From: Constrictibacter sp. MBR-5 | GTDB lineage: Bacteria; Pseudomonadota; Alphaproteobacteria; JAJUGE01 | NCBI RefSeq assembly: GCF_040549485.1 | Contig: NZ_JBEPTK010000007.1 | Location: 62,001-126,000, forward strand | Direction of reading: 5' to 3' | DNA length: 64,000 bases | Shown: piece by piece, positions 48,044 through 56,394 of the stretch | Position numbering within the stretch: the first letter of the stretch is position 1 | Layout: the number at the start of each line of letters is the position of its first letter | Made by a program: the position numbers and the translations under genes | The notes under the pieces: generated by a model | What the model saw: the letters and a program-made list of their open reading frames with translations, nothing else | Told to the model about the DNA's origin: nothing | The model's database searches: none

Positions 48044-49135
48044 CTACAAGCCGGAATGCGCGGTGGCTGTCGCCAACGCCCGGGGATGCGATGGCGCCGC
48101 CGCACCACGGTCATCGGTCTTCGGCTGCATTCCACGCGACAGGAACACCTGGTCGACAGCCAGTAGAAGGTCCATCGGAACGTCGATCCCCAGACGAGCG
48201 GCAGTCGCGAGATTCACCGCGACCGACGGCGCGAACGTCATCTCCGTTTCGAGCGATCCCGGCGGTGCACCCCCGAGAATGCTGATGGCCATCTGCGCCG
48301 CCTTAGCGCCGGCGCGCTCCGCGGCCGTAGCGGAGGGACCGAGTAGGGCGCCGTGCCGCACCAGCGGCGTGCCTTCGAACGCGAGCGTCGCGACGCGCCG
48401 GTCGGCCAGCGCTTCGAGAAGCGCGGCGCTGCCGGGCGTATCGGGGTCGAAGCAGCCCAGGGACGGAATGACGAAGGCATCGATATGCGTCGCGAGCAGG
48501 GATCGCAGGGCGGTTTCGCAGGCATCCGGCGCGCCGTCCATGCCACGATAGAGCTCCAGCTGGAATCCGCCGTCCCGTGCCACCTCGCGCAGTTTCGTAA
48601 CGATCGGTCCATTCTCGTGTTCGGCGACCATCGCGCCGAGCCGCCGGATGTTCACCACCTCGTGAAAGAGGTGGAACATGTCGTTCCACTGCCGGGTCAG
48701 TTGCAGCACGGCGAAGTTCGCGCGGTTCCGATGGCGCTCGCCGCCGACGAGTCCCGCCTGGCCGGGATTGACGACATCGAGCGCGAGGACCGGAGCACCG
48801 CCATCCTCCGCGAGAAGCGCCCGCGACGCGGCCGTGCCGAGCGAGAGGATCAGATCCAGGTCGACGCGCGACGTCAGTCGCCGGGCGGCAGCCTGCATGG
48901 TGTCCGGCGTGAGCGGCGCATCGAGGGTGATCCGCGCACCGTCCGGGACGACGATACGATCCCGCCAGCCACTCTCCGCCATTCCGTGCAGAAAGCCGTC
49001 GACCGCCAGCCGGTGGCTCCAGGCGTCGCTCGCCTGGAGAATGCCGATCCTAACGGGCGGCGGGTCGACCTGAGCGCCGGCTGCCGGAGGCACGAGCGTC
49101 AGAACGAACAGCGCCGCGGCGAGAAGGCGCCTCAT
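48044..49135 (-). CDS. ABC_sub_bind-family periplasmic binding protein
   Basis: 363 residues from ATG 49135, which overlaps the upstream stop (ATGA); ATG 49144 is an alternative. The N-terminus is a clear signal peptide (MRRLLAAALFVLTLVPPAAG, then AQ). The body starts VRIGILQASDAWSHRLAVDGF and ends with AVNLATAARLGIDVPMDLLLAVDQVF, the closing block of the ABC_sub_bind (PF04392/COG2984) family, which includes TrpX-like substrate binders. No permease or ATPase of an importer accompanies it. Being coupled to the phosphopantetheinyl transferase gene, it may bind a precursor or the peptide product in the periplasm; that is inference. It is the last gene before the 491-base gap. Confidence 0.7.
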   Translation of the reverse strand: MRRLLAAALFVLTLVPPAAGAQVDPPPVRIGILQASDAWSHRLAVDGFLHGMAESGWRDRIVVPDGARITLDAPLTPDTMQAAARRLTSRVDLDLILSLGTAASRALLAEDGGAPVLALDVVNPGQAGLVGGERHRNRANFAVLQLTRQWNDMFHLFHEVVNIRRLGAMVAEHENGPIVTKLREVARDGGFQLELYRGMDGAPDACETALRSLLATHIDAFVIPSLGCFDPDTPGSAALLEALADRRVATLAFEGTPLVRHGALLGPSATAAERAGAKAAQMAISILGGAPPGSLETEMTFAPSVAVNLATAARLGIDVPMDLLLAVDQVFLSRGMQPKTDDRGAAAPSHPRALATATAHSGL

Positions 49136-49866
49136 ACCGTCCATTCCCGTTCCGGTGCGGAAGCAGGCCCCGACCATCCCACGATCGGTGCGGTTCCCAA
49201 CAGATCGGACAGCCCGACATCTTCTCGCACCACCCGATCGGGGCGACGATCCGCCGCCAGTGTCAGGCACCCCCCTTCGACATCGAGGGTGTCGGTCCAC
49301 CAGCGCCGGCCGCCCGGTCCACATCCCTCGCCCACCCTTCTCACATCGGCTTCGGAGGCCAGCAGGCCGTTACCGTCCGCCTTCAGGACCGCCTCGCGCA
49401 GCGACCATGCCCGCAGGAGGCGACGGCAGTCGGGATCGTCGCCATCCACCTCGCGAGGCAGGAGAAATCGGCGGAACGCCTCGCGCTCCACCGGCCTGAA
49501 CCACTCGACGTCCACCCCGAGCCGATAGCCGGTGCCGACCGCCACCGCGACGAGATCGCCGGCATGGCTCAACGAGAAGTCGGCGGCGGAGCCGGCGAGG
49601 TGCGGCCGCCCGGTCGGCGTTCGCGTCCAGGCGTTCAGGTCGCTCTCGGCGGCGAAGCCGAGACGGAGGAGTGCATGCCGCAGGGCGAGGCGGACAACGA
49701 GACGCGCCAGCCGGTCTTCGGCGCGCCGGTAGCGGAGGATCTCGCCCTGCATGCGCGGCGTGAGGTGCGGGAGGCCGCGCATGAGGGCGTGCTCGGGATC
49801 GCTGCCGGCGACCCGGCAAAGGATCACCAGAACAGGCGCACCGCCCGCCCCCTCAATGTCAGGCAT
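49132..49866 (-). CDS. Sfp-type 4'-phosphopantetheinyl transferase
   Basis: 244 residues from ATG 49866, which overlaps the end of the thioesterase gene by 8 bases. The motifs are in order: FSLSHAGDLVAVAV near 105-118, GVDVEWFRP (Mg-binding D and E) and WSLREAVLKADGNGL (the W-x-x-K/R-E-A block). The family moves the phosphopantetheine arm of CoA onto the conserved Ser of carrier proteins. The neighbouring synthetases carry nine carrier domains, so this gene makes the cluster self-sufficient for activation. It has the size of Sfp-type rather than AcpS-type enzymes. Confidence 0.88.
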   Translation of the reverse strand: MPDIEGAGGAPVLVILCRVAGSDPEHALMRGLPHLTPRMQGEILRYRRAEDRLARLVVRLALRHALLRLGFAAESDLNAWTRTPTGRPHLAGSAADFSLSHAGDLVAVAVGTGYRLGVDVEWFRPVEREAFRRFLLPREVDGDDPDCRRLLRAWSLREAVLKADGNGLLASEADVRRVGEGCGPGGRRWWTDTLDVEGGCLTLAADRRPDRVVREDVGLSDLLGTAPIVGWSGPASAPEREWTV

Positions 49867-50572
49867 AGCGGCGGCCGGCCGCCGCAGGAGCGCGGGCGAG
49901 CGTCTCGACGATGATCGGGGCGATCGCATCGATATGGTCGAACAGGAAGAAGTGGCCGCCGGGGAACGCGTGCGTCTCCAAGGACCGGCTCGTCTCCCAT
50001 TCCCACGACACCGCCTGCGCCTCGTTCATGTCGTCCATGCCGAAGAAGGCGACGATCGGCACGGGGACCGGCCGCGGCGCCGGCGTCCGGTAGCCTTCCA
50101 GCAGGGCGAAGTCGCGGCGCAGGATCGTTTCGAAGAAGTCCCGATACTCCTCGACCTGCATGATCTCGTCGGGGACGCCGCCATAATTGCGCACCTCGGA
50201 CCAGAACGCCTCCTTCGGCAGGTGGGAGATCGCCTTCGCCTTCCGGGCCGGCGGCGCCACCGTGCCCGAGACGAACAGCGCCTCCGGCATGCGCCGGCCG
50301 CCCTGGTGCAGCGCATGCACCAGCCCGTGCGCGAGAAGCGCGCCCATGCTGTGCCCGAAGATCGCCCATGGCCGGTCGTCGGGCGGCGCCAGCGTCGCGG
50401 CGATGTCGCGGATCGCCGCCTCCGCCGTCGCCGGAGGCGCCTCGCGCGCGCGCTTGCCGTGGCCGGGCAGATCGTAGCACACCACGTCGAATTGCGGCTC
50501 CAGCGCCCGCTTCAGCGGCGCATATCCGTGCGCTGCACCGCCTGCGTGCGGCAGCACGTACAGGCGCGTCAT
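49859..50572 (-). CDS. type II thioesterase
   Basis: 237 residues from ATG 50572, which overlaps the small upstream gene (ATGA). It is an alpha/beta hydrolase of the editing thioesterase type: LYVLPHAGGAAHGY at the start, GHSMGALLAH with the nucleophile Ser near residue 85, FFGMDDMNEA with the Asp region and FPGGHFFLFDH with the catalytic His. Such enzymes remove wrong or stalled acyl groups from carrier proteins and act in trans beside the built-in TE of the last synthetase. The tight coupling with the phosphopantetheinyl transferase gene fits a maturation and repair role for the assembly line. Confidence 0.87.
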   Translation of the reverse strand: MTRLYVLPHAGGAAHGYAPLKRALEPQFDVVCYDLPGHGKRAREAPPATAEAAIRDIAATLAPPDDRPWAIFGHSMGALLAHGLVHALHQGGRRMPEALFVSGTVAPPARKAKAISHLPKEAFWSEVRNYGGVPDEIMQVEEYRDFFETILRRDFALLEGYRTPAPRPVPVPIVAFFGMDDMNEAQAVSWEWETSRSLETHAFPGGHFFLFDHIDAIAPIIVETLARAPAAAGRRYA

Positions 50573-50790
50573 CGCGACGGCTCGCGCTGGGCGGAATCGC
50601 GATATCGGGCATCCCGGCCCGCCGCAGCCGGCGGGTTCAGCGGACCGCTGACCAGGACCAGAAGCGCGCCGATCGGCGGCGACAGAAGCAGGGAGGCGAA
50701 GAAGTACCCCCAGAAGCCCAGCTTTCGGTTCCTGCCGAGCCAGGCGATCAGCAGCGCGAGAACGAAGTACAGGATGCCGAGCTTGATCAC
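50569..50790 (-). CDS. small two-helix membrane protein, unknown
   Basis: 73 residues, GTG start at 50790 overlapping the SPFH gene stop (GTGA), and its own stop overlaps the thioesterase start (ATGA). Two hydrophobic helices are visible, MIKLGILYFVLALLIAWLG and YFFASLLLSPPIGALLVLV, joined by a short basic loop (RNRKLGFWG), followed by a polar tail. I do not recognise a family. Position and double coupling argue that it is real and works with the SPFH protein or the exporter in the membrane. Confidence 0.7.
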   Translation of the reverse strand: MIKLGILYFVLALLIAWLGRNRKLGFWGYFFASLLLSPPIGALLVLVSGPLNPPAAAGRDARYRDSAQREPSR

Positions 50791-51863
50791 GGCCTACCCT
50801 CTTCGGTGGGAGAGACAATCACCTTGGCGGGAATCCTGGCGGACACGACGCTGTCCCACAAGCCGTGCAGCCTGTCGGAAAAGCGTGCGATCCGCTCGTC
50901 GAGAGTCTCGACCGCCGATTCCGCATGTTCGGCAGGCAGGCTATGCGGCCGTGAGCGTGGCAGATCGTCGTCCGGCGCGGCCGGCGGCCCCGCCTGTTCG
51001 GCCGAGGCGCTCTTCGATAGGCCGGCGCCGCCGCCGTCCGGGTTGAGAATGAGCGGCAGACCGTCCTTGCCGCCGACGACGACGATCTTGGCATTGTCGG
51101 ACGCGGCGAGGGCCTGGGTCGCCTCGATGCCCTTGAAGCGCAGGAAGTTTTCGGACAGGCCCTCGTTGATGGCCTGCTGGTAGAGCCGGATGCCTTCGCC
51201 CTCGACCACGCGCCGGATCGCCTCCTTGTAGGTACGCTCCAGGATGAACTGGTATTTCAGGACCTGCTGCTCCTCGCGGAGCTTCTCCTCGATCGTCGTG
51301 CTCAGCCCGGCGGGCAGGCGCACCCACTTGAAGATGATCGCATCCACCTCGACGGGCAGCCGGTTGAGTTCGTGCACTGCCTCGATCGTGGCCTTCTCCT
51401 GAATCTCTTCCGGGGCCGTGCTGTAGAGTTCCTCCGGACGGTACTGGCCGATCGCTTCGCGGATCGAGGACAGGAACACCGGCCGGATCAGGACCCGCTC
51501 GTAGGCGGGCCCGTAGTTCACGTGAAGTTCGGTGACCTGGCTGCGGACGATCCGGTAGCGGATGGAGGCCGAGACCTCGATCGCGAGCCCCTCGCGGCTG
51601 AGGATCTGTATCTCCGTGCCTTCCTCCCGCACGCGCGCATCGTACACGTACATGATGTCCCAAGGCAGGATGAAGTGGATGCCCTCGTCATAGGTCCGGT
51701 CGCGCACCGTGCCGCCGAACAGCCGCGAGTAGAGAACGCCCACCTCGCCCGGTTTGATGCTGACCGTGACGTATGGCCAGAGCGCGACGAGCACGAAGAG
51801 GCCGACGATGATCGCGATGACCGCCTCGAGATTCGGTCTGCGCCGTCTTCTGGTCTGGTTCAT
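50787..51863 (-). CDS. SPFH/Band 7 (prohibitin-like) membrane protein
   Basis: 358 residues from ATG 51863. A basic N-terminus (MNQTRRRRRPN) precedes one membrane helix at about residues 12-33. The SPFH domain follows: VSIKPGEVGVLYSRLFGGT, GIHFILPWDIMYVYDARVRE, then a helical region (EIQEKATIEAVHEL, TIEEKLREEQQVLKYQF) rich in Glu, Lys and Gln typical of band 7 coiled coils. The last 90 residues are Pro/Ala-rich and probably disordered. These proteins form ring-like scaffolds in the membrane. Finding one inside a block of exporter, thioesterase and PPTase genes is unusual and suggests a role in organising the exporter or synthetases. Confidence 0.82.
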   Translation of the reverse strand: MNQTRRRRRPNLEAVIAIIVGLFVLVALWPYVTVSIKPGEVGVLYSRLFGGTVRDRTYDEGIHFILPWDIMYVYDARVREEGTEIQILSREGLAIEVSASIRYRIVRSQVTELHVNYGPAYERVLIRPVFLSSIREAIGQYRPEELYSTAPEEIQEKATIEAVHELNRLPVEVDAIIFKWVRLPAGLSTTIEEKLREEQQVLKYQFILERTYKEAIRRVVEGEGIRLYQQAINEGLSENFLRFKGIEATQALAASDNAKIVVVGGKDGLPLILNPDGGGAGLSKSASAEQAGPPAAPDDDLPRSRPHSLPAEHAESAVETLDERIARFSDRLHGLWDSVVSARIPAKVIVSPTEEGRP

Positions 51864-51903
51864 GCCGGGTCCCCCCGCCCTCTCCCCGGAATGGTATCGC
51901 GTG

Positions 51904-52452
51904 TCATTGGAAAGACCGCGCGGTGCGGCTGCCATACCGGTAGCCGTCGAGCGCGAAGTTCAGGCACTCCAACTCGCGCGTGACGCAGACGTCGGCCGTA
52001 CCGCCTCCCTCGCCCCGGCAGATGTTGAAGAGCGCCGGGCAGGCCGATACGCGCCCGACGAACTCGCTGAGACCGGCGTTCGTGCGCGCCGACTGGTGCG
52101 CAAACACCAGGACGTCGCGCGTATAGCGCCTGGCGCAGCCCCTTATGCGATCGCCAAGGCTGGCACTGTCGCGATAGCAGCGAAGGCGAGCGTCGACGAT
52201 GGCGCCGAACGCCTCCGCCTCGCGCAGCGGCACTGGGAGATGCGGCACCTCGCGGGAGAGCCGGACCAGGAATTCGGCATCGCTCTCGGTGCGCACGGGC
52301 GAGACGTTCCACGGAACGAACACCAGCAGCAACAGGACGGCGACGACGGCCGAAGCCGCAAAGATCGCCGCGAGCATCGCGCGGCTCCCGGCCGGCAGTC
52401 CCGGATCCGGCGCCGGTACGCCGCCCTCGCCGTCGGGTGCACGAGCGGTCAT
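51904..52452 (-). CDS. unknown one-TM protein with Cys-rich outer domain
   Basis: 182 residues; the ATG at 52452 overlaps the exporter stop (ATGA). A short Pro/Gly-rich cytoplasmic tail is followed by one membrane helix (AAIFAASAVVAVLLLLVFVPW, residues about 28-48). The rest is probably periplasmic and holds six cysteines (CYRD, CARR, CPALFNIC, DVCVTRELEC), which suggests disulfides. No family is recognised. Coupling to the exporter upstream and a 40-base gap to the SPFH gene downstream place it in the same transport unit. Confidence 0.7.
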   Translation of the reverse strand: MTARAPDGEGGVPAPDPGLPAGSRAMLAAIFAASAVVAVLLLLVFVPWNVSPVRTESDAEFLVRLSREVPHLPVPLREAEAFGAIVDARLRCYRDSASLGDRIRGCARRYTRDVLVFAHQSARTNAGLSEFVGRVSACPALFNICRGEGGGTADVCVTRELECLNFALDGYRYGSRTARSFQ

Positions 52453-54098
52453 CGGTCCCGCGCCTCGCCGCCGTCGACCGACACGATCCGGCCGTCGCGC
52501 ATCGTCACGACGCGGTCCGCGACATGGAAGTAGCGGTCGTCGTGCGAGATGGCGAGGATCGTGCGTCCTTCCTCGTTCAGGCGCGGCAGAAAGGTCTCGT
52601 AGAAGAAGCGGCGGAACTGGGGATCGAAGTCCGCCGCCACCTCGTCGAAGAGCAGGACCGGACGCTTCTCCAGCAAGGCCGCGATCACCGCCAGGCGCCG
52701 CCGCTGGCCGCTCGAAAGATCGGTGGTCACGAAACTTCCGTCCTCCGCGAGGCTGGTCCGGCCGCCGAGCTGCAGTTCCGTCAGCAGCCGATTGGCGTAG
52801 GCGTCGTCGCGCTGGCCGACGCCGTAGAGACGCTCGAACAGGTGAAAGTTCATGAGGACGATGGAGAAGAGGCCGCGATAGGCGTCGATCCCGATCTCCG
52901 GGACGGCGACGCCGTCGAGCCTGATCGACCCGGTATCCGGCGTATAGAGCCCGGCGAACAGCTTCATGAAGGAGGTCTTGCCACTGCCGTTGCCGCCGGT
53001 CACGAAGACCATCTCGTTGCGCTGCAGTTCGAAGGCGTCGACCTCGACCGAGAACTGCGTGGTGCCGTCAGGCGCCGGATAGGCGAAGCGCAGGTCCTGC
53101 AGGGCGATCCGCTCGAACGGCAGCGGCTCCGCCGGCTGCGTCGTCTCGGGCTCCCGCAGGGTCTGCAGCCGCTCTTCGAAGGCAAGGATGTTGCGGATCA
53201 GCATCTCGGCCTTCGACAGCGCCGGCAGCGCCGTGATCACGCTGGTGAGCGGTCCGAGCGAGAAGAGCGTGATGCCGATCAGCTTGATCAGGACATCGAG
53301 CTGGATCTCCACGAAGATCGGCAGGATGAAGATGATCGCCGCGACCGGGAAGAAGATGAAGGAGTTGAAGAAGGCGAGGCCGCGAACGTAGAGCTGCTCG
53401 GACTGCTGCTTGAGGGCGTGGCTCTCGGCGGCCCGGGCGTGGATCGCCTCGGCGAAGAGTTCGTCGCGCTTGGCACGGTTCATCTTCAGCTCGATGAACC
53501 CGTACAGCAGGTCCTTCAGGCTGAGCGTCAGCCGCGCGTCGACCGCCTGGACCCGGCGCTGCAGGACCGTCACCTCCTTGTGCATCGCGGCGAGCACCAT
53601 GCCGCTGAAGGTCAGCGACAGGACGATGACCAGAAAGCCGATGGGCGACAGAACCAGGGCGAAGACGAAGGCCACGAGCATCAAGGTCAGGCCCGACAGC
53701 GCCACCACGAGATAGCGCGTCGATTCGACGATGACGTCCTTGTTGCCGATGATCTCCTGGTAGACCTGCCCTTCGTCGAGCTGCTCGAACTGCCGCAGGT
53801 TCAGGCGCCGGAAGGCGTCGGTGATCCGCGTCTGCAGGTCGTGGACGATGCCCAGGGCGATCGAGGTGAAATTGCCGATCGCATATTTGTAGCAGACATA
53901 GTAGCCGCCGAGCGCCAGCAGGAAGAGCACCAGGATACGGAGCGAAATCGATCCCGTCCGGAGATCGTCCAGCGCCAGTGCGACGCAGACGATGGTCGCT
54001 CCTTCGAGAGCCCCGGCGGCGATCGCCGCCGCCAGGATCTTCTTGGCACGGCCCCCCGAACGCTCCCTCAGAAGACTGAGTAAGAGCTTGTCACGCAA
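52449..54098 (-). CDS. cyclic-peptide-type ABC exporter (SyrD/PvdE-like)
   Basis: 549 residues. The only upstream start in frame is a TTG at 54098 (a stop lies 7 codons before it), with GGGAGC placed before it. The first about 300 residues hold six hydrophobic stretches (for example ILVLFLLALGGYYVCYKYAIG and LIKLIGITLFSLGPLTSVI). The ATPase half has GGNGSGKT (Walker A, near 373), LSSGQRRRLAV (signature, near 465) and LLFDEVAADFD (Walker B with the catalytic Glu). Half-size exporters of this family move lipopeptides, pyoverdine precursors or cyclic peptides across the inner membrane. It begins the transport block and most likely exports the product of the adjacent assembly line. Confidence 0.9.
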   Translation of the reverse strand: MRDKLLLSLLRERSGGRAKKILAAAIAAGALEGATIVCVALALDDLRTGSISLRILVLFLLALGGYYVCYKYAIGNFTSIALGIVHDLQTRITDAFRRLNLRQFEQLDEGQVYQEIIGNKDVIVESTRYLVVALSGLTLMLVAFVFALVLSPIGFLVIVLSLTFSGMVLAAMHKEVTVLQRRVQAVDARLTLSLKDLLYGFIELKMNRAKRDELFAEAIHARAAESHALKQQSEQLYVRGLAFFNSFIFFPVAAIIFILPIFVEIQLDVLIKLIGITLFSLGPLTSVITALPALSKAEMLIRNILAFEERLQTLREPETTQPAEPLPFERIALQDLRFAYPAPDGTTQFSVEVDAFELQRNEMVFVTGGNGSGKTSFMKLFAGLYTPDTGSIRLDGVAVPEIGIDAYRGLFSIVLMNFHLFERLYGVGQRDDAYANRLLTELQLGGRTSLAEDGSFVTTDLSSGQRRRLAVIAALLEKRPVLLFDEVAADFDPQFRRFFYETFLPRLNEEGRTILAISHDDRYFHVADRVVTMRDGRIVSVDGGEARDR

Positions 54099-54225
54099 AC
54101 AGGCCGCTCCCGTCGATCAGCATCGGGCCTCGTCAAGCCTCCCGAGCCGGCCATCCCCGCGAAGCCGGACGGAAGCGGGAACCGCAAGGATTGCGCCGAG
54201 GACAGGGGCCCCGGCGCCGTTTCGG

Positions 54226-54250
54226 AAAAATGGGCGACCGCGTACGCCCA
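54226..54250 (-). terminator. Rho-independent terminator after the DUF697 gene
   Basis: On the minus strand TGGGCG, an 8-base loop and CGCCCA are followed by five T residues. It lies 11 bases after the stop of the DUF697 gene and before the exporter start, so the exporter block probably has its own promoter in 54099-54225, although no clear hexamers were found there. Confidence 0.65.
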
Positions 54251-54261
54251 ACCCGCGTCGG

Positions 54262-54822
54262 TCAGGCCGCGGCGGCGCCGGTGCTGCCGGAACTGCCCGC
54301 CATGGCCTTGCCCTTCTCGAATTCCTTCTTGAAGGTCGCCTGGCTGCTGTTCACGTCGAAATCGTTCATGCTGCCGCCGGCCGCGAAATGGTCGGCGAAG
54401 ACCCGGCCGACCGCATAGGTGGCGCCCGCGCCGAGCAGGCTGAGCGAGGCGGCACCCGTGGTGTAGCCGATCACGGGGATCACCTTCACGAAGCTGGCGA
54501 TCATCGGCGTGATGGCCACCGGCACGACACCGCCGACGAGCGAGGCGATCACCGGCTTGGCGAGATGGCTCTGGAAGCTGACCTCGTGCTTCTGCGCGAG
54601 CGAGCGTACGAGATTCATCTGGATCGCAATGAGCCCCAACACGTCGATCAACGGCACAGGGGCGAGACCGAGGGCCATCGCGCCGTAGACGTGCTTGCGG
54701 ATGATCTCGTCGATTTCCGCCTGGGAGACCCGCGCCTTCAGCGCTGCAACCGGAGGCGTCTCGGTCGCGGCTTCATTCTCGGGAGTCGTCGTACCTGACT
54801 TGTCTTTCGCCGTCTCGGCCAT
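54262..54822 (-). CDS. DUF697 family membrane-associated protein
   Basis: 186 residues from ATG 54822 (MAETAKDKSG); GGAG lies about 11 bases upstream. After a charged N-terminus the core reads VPLIDVLGLIAIQMNLVRSLAQ, then hydrophobic segments PVIASLVGGVVPVAITPMI and GAASLSLLGAGATYAVGRV, which is the pattern of DUF697 (YcjF-type) proteins, often found beside GTPases or stress genes. The C-terminus is a polar Gly/Ala tail. Its function is unknown. It has its own terminator and is probably unrelated to the peptide cluster. Confidence 0.75.
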   Translation of the reverse strand: MAETAKDKSGTTTPENEAATETPPVAALKARVSQAEIDEIIRKHVYGAMALGLAPVPLIDVLGLIAIQMNLVRSLAQKHEVSFQSHLAKPVIASLVGGVVPVAITPMIASFVKVIPVIGYTTGAASLSLLGAGATYAVGRVFADHFAAGGSMNDFDVNSSQATFKKEFEKGKAMAGSSGSTGAAAA

Positions 54823-55081
54823 GATCGCATCCACTCCGTTGGGCCAGCCCGTGAGGCTCGCGTGGCAGATCACCCTCCCGCGACCGAATGCCTTCGGCCT
54901 CTTCCTGAGGACGGCTTATGCTACACGCATTACCATGATCCGACGAGTCCCATCGGCGTAGACCAAAAGAGGCATCGGCTTGGATTTGACAATAAACCCG
55001 CAGTTGCCTCGGCGGGCGGTTCCAAGCATTCGTTTAAGAGACGGAGAGGACCCCGACGGACGCCGCTCGTAGCAGCCGGAC

Positions 55082-56263
55082 CTATTTTCCGGCCGCGACC
55101 CGGTAGATGACGCCGTTCTCGTCGTCGCCGACGAGCAGGCTGCCGTCGGGCAGTGCGGCGAGGCCGGTCAGGCGGCCCAGCTGGACATGGCCGCCGTCCT
55201 TGGCGTCGCGCACGAAGCCCGCGAGGAACGGCTCGATCGCCTTCGGCTCGCCGTTCTCGAACCGGATACGCACGACCTCGTAGCCAGCCGGCGGCTTGCG
55301 GTTCCACGACCCCCGCATGGTAGCGAAGGCGTCGCCGTCATAGGCGTCGGGGAACTGGCCGCCGTCATAGAACAGCAGCTGCATCGGCGCCGCATGAGCC
55401 GTGTAGAGCAGCACCGGCTCCTCGCTCTCCTTCGCCCATGCCTCGTTCGTCGTGCCCGGCGGCTCGTCCTGCGGATTGATGCCGCCCTTGCCCCAGACAT
55501 AGGGCCAGCCGTACTTCTTGCCCTGCTCCAGCCGGTTGAACTCCTCCGGCTGTTCGTCATCGCCGAGCCAGTCGATGCCGTGGTCGAGCCCGTAGAGCGC
55601 CCCCGTCTTGGGGTGCCAGTCGATGCCGATGGTGTTGCGCAGCCCGGAGGCGAAGATCGTGCGGCCGCTGCCGTCGGGCTCGGCGCGCAGGACCGTAGCG
55701 CTCTCGTCGCTGGTTTCGGCGCAGGCGTTGCACGTGCTGCCGACGGTTATGTAGAGCTTGCCGTCGGGACCGAACGCCAGCGTGCGGTTCGGATGCTGCC
55801 CGCCGTCGGGAAGGTCGTCGACGATCAGCCGCGGCTCGCCGAGCGAGCCGTCCTCGTTGCGGTCGGCGACATAGACCTCCTTGACCGTCGTGAACCAGAC
55901 CTCGTCGCCGCGCACTGCGACGCCGTGCAGGTCCTTCTTTTCGGCGACAGTCTTGCGCGTGTCCGCCTTTCCGTCGCCGTCGGTGTCGCGCAGCATCACC
56001 AGCGAGCCCGGACGCCGCTGCGAGACATAGACGGTGCCGTCGTCGGCGACGGCGATGATCCGCGGGTTCTCCAGATCCTCCGCGAAGGGCGCGATCTGGA
56101 AGCCGTCCGGCAGCGTCAGGGCACGGACATCTTCCTTGGTCGGCTTTTTCGGCGTCGGCTTGTAGACATGTCCCGTGATCTGGACGTCGGTCTTCTGCGC
56201 CAGAGCAGGCGAAGCGGCGGCGAGCGCACATGCGGCTGCGGCGACGGTGGGGCGGAGTTGCAT
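55082..56263 (-). CDS. PQQ-dependent sugar dehydrogenase-like beta-propeller (GSDH/COG2133)
   Basis: 393 residues from ATG 56263, preceded by GGGAGG. A signal peptide (MQLRPTVAAAACALAAASPALA, then QKTD) sends it to the periplasm. The body is a six-bladed propeller as in soluble glucose/sorbosone dehydrogenases: LPDGFQIAPFAEDLENPR, GQHPNRTLAFGPDGKLYITV, GLRNTIGIDWHPKTGALYGLDHG and GLAALPDGSLLVGDDENGVIYRV. The Gln-His and Arg positions of the PQQ site appear kept. The substrate is unknown. It lies 131 bases after copB on the same strand and may share transcription with it. Confidence 0.82.
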   Translation of the reverse strand: MQLRPTVAAAACALAAASPALAQKTDVQITGHVYKPTPKKPTKEDVRALTLPDGFQIAPFAEDLENPRIIAVADDGTVYVSQRRPGSLVMLRDTDGDGKADTRKTVAEKKDLHGVAVRGDEVWFTTVKEVYVADRNEDGSLGEPRLIVDDLPDGGQHPNRTLAFGPDGKLYITVGSTCNACAETSDESATVLRAEPDGSGRTIFASGLRNTIGIDWHPKTGALYGLDHGIDWLGDDEQPEEFNRLEQGKKYGWPYVWGKGGINPQDEPPGTTNEAWAKESEEPVLLYTAHAAPMQLLFYDGGQFPDAYDGDAFATMRGSWNRKPPAGYEVVRIRFENGEPKAIEPFLAGFVRDAKDGGHVQLGRLTGLAALPDGSLLVGDDENGVIYRVAAGK

Positions 56264-56394
56264 CGGCTGCCTCCCGGTTGGGGTGCCGATGCAACCGAAT
56301 CCACCGCGCGAAGTTCCGCGTTCGTCATCGACGTCGTCCGAGCCCGGCATCGGGAAGGGTCGCTCCTCCCGATGCGAGGGCTGCGCTTCGCCGC

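Noticed and set aside
54986-54991. Perfect TTGACA as a sigma-70 promoter
   Set aside because: No -10-like hexamer lies 15-19 bases downstream and no plus-strand gene follows.
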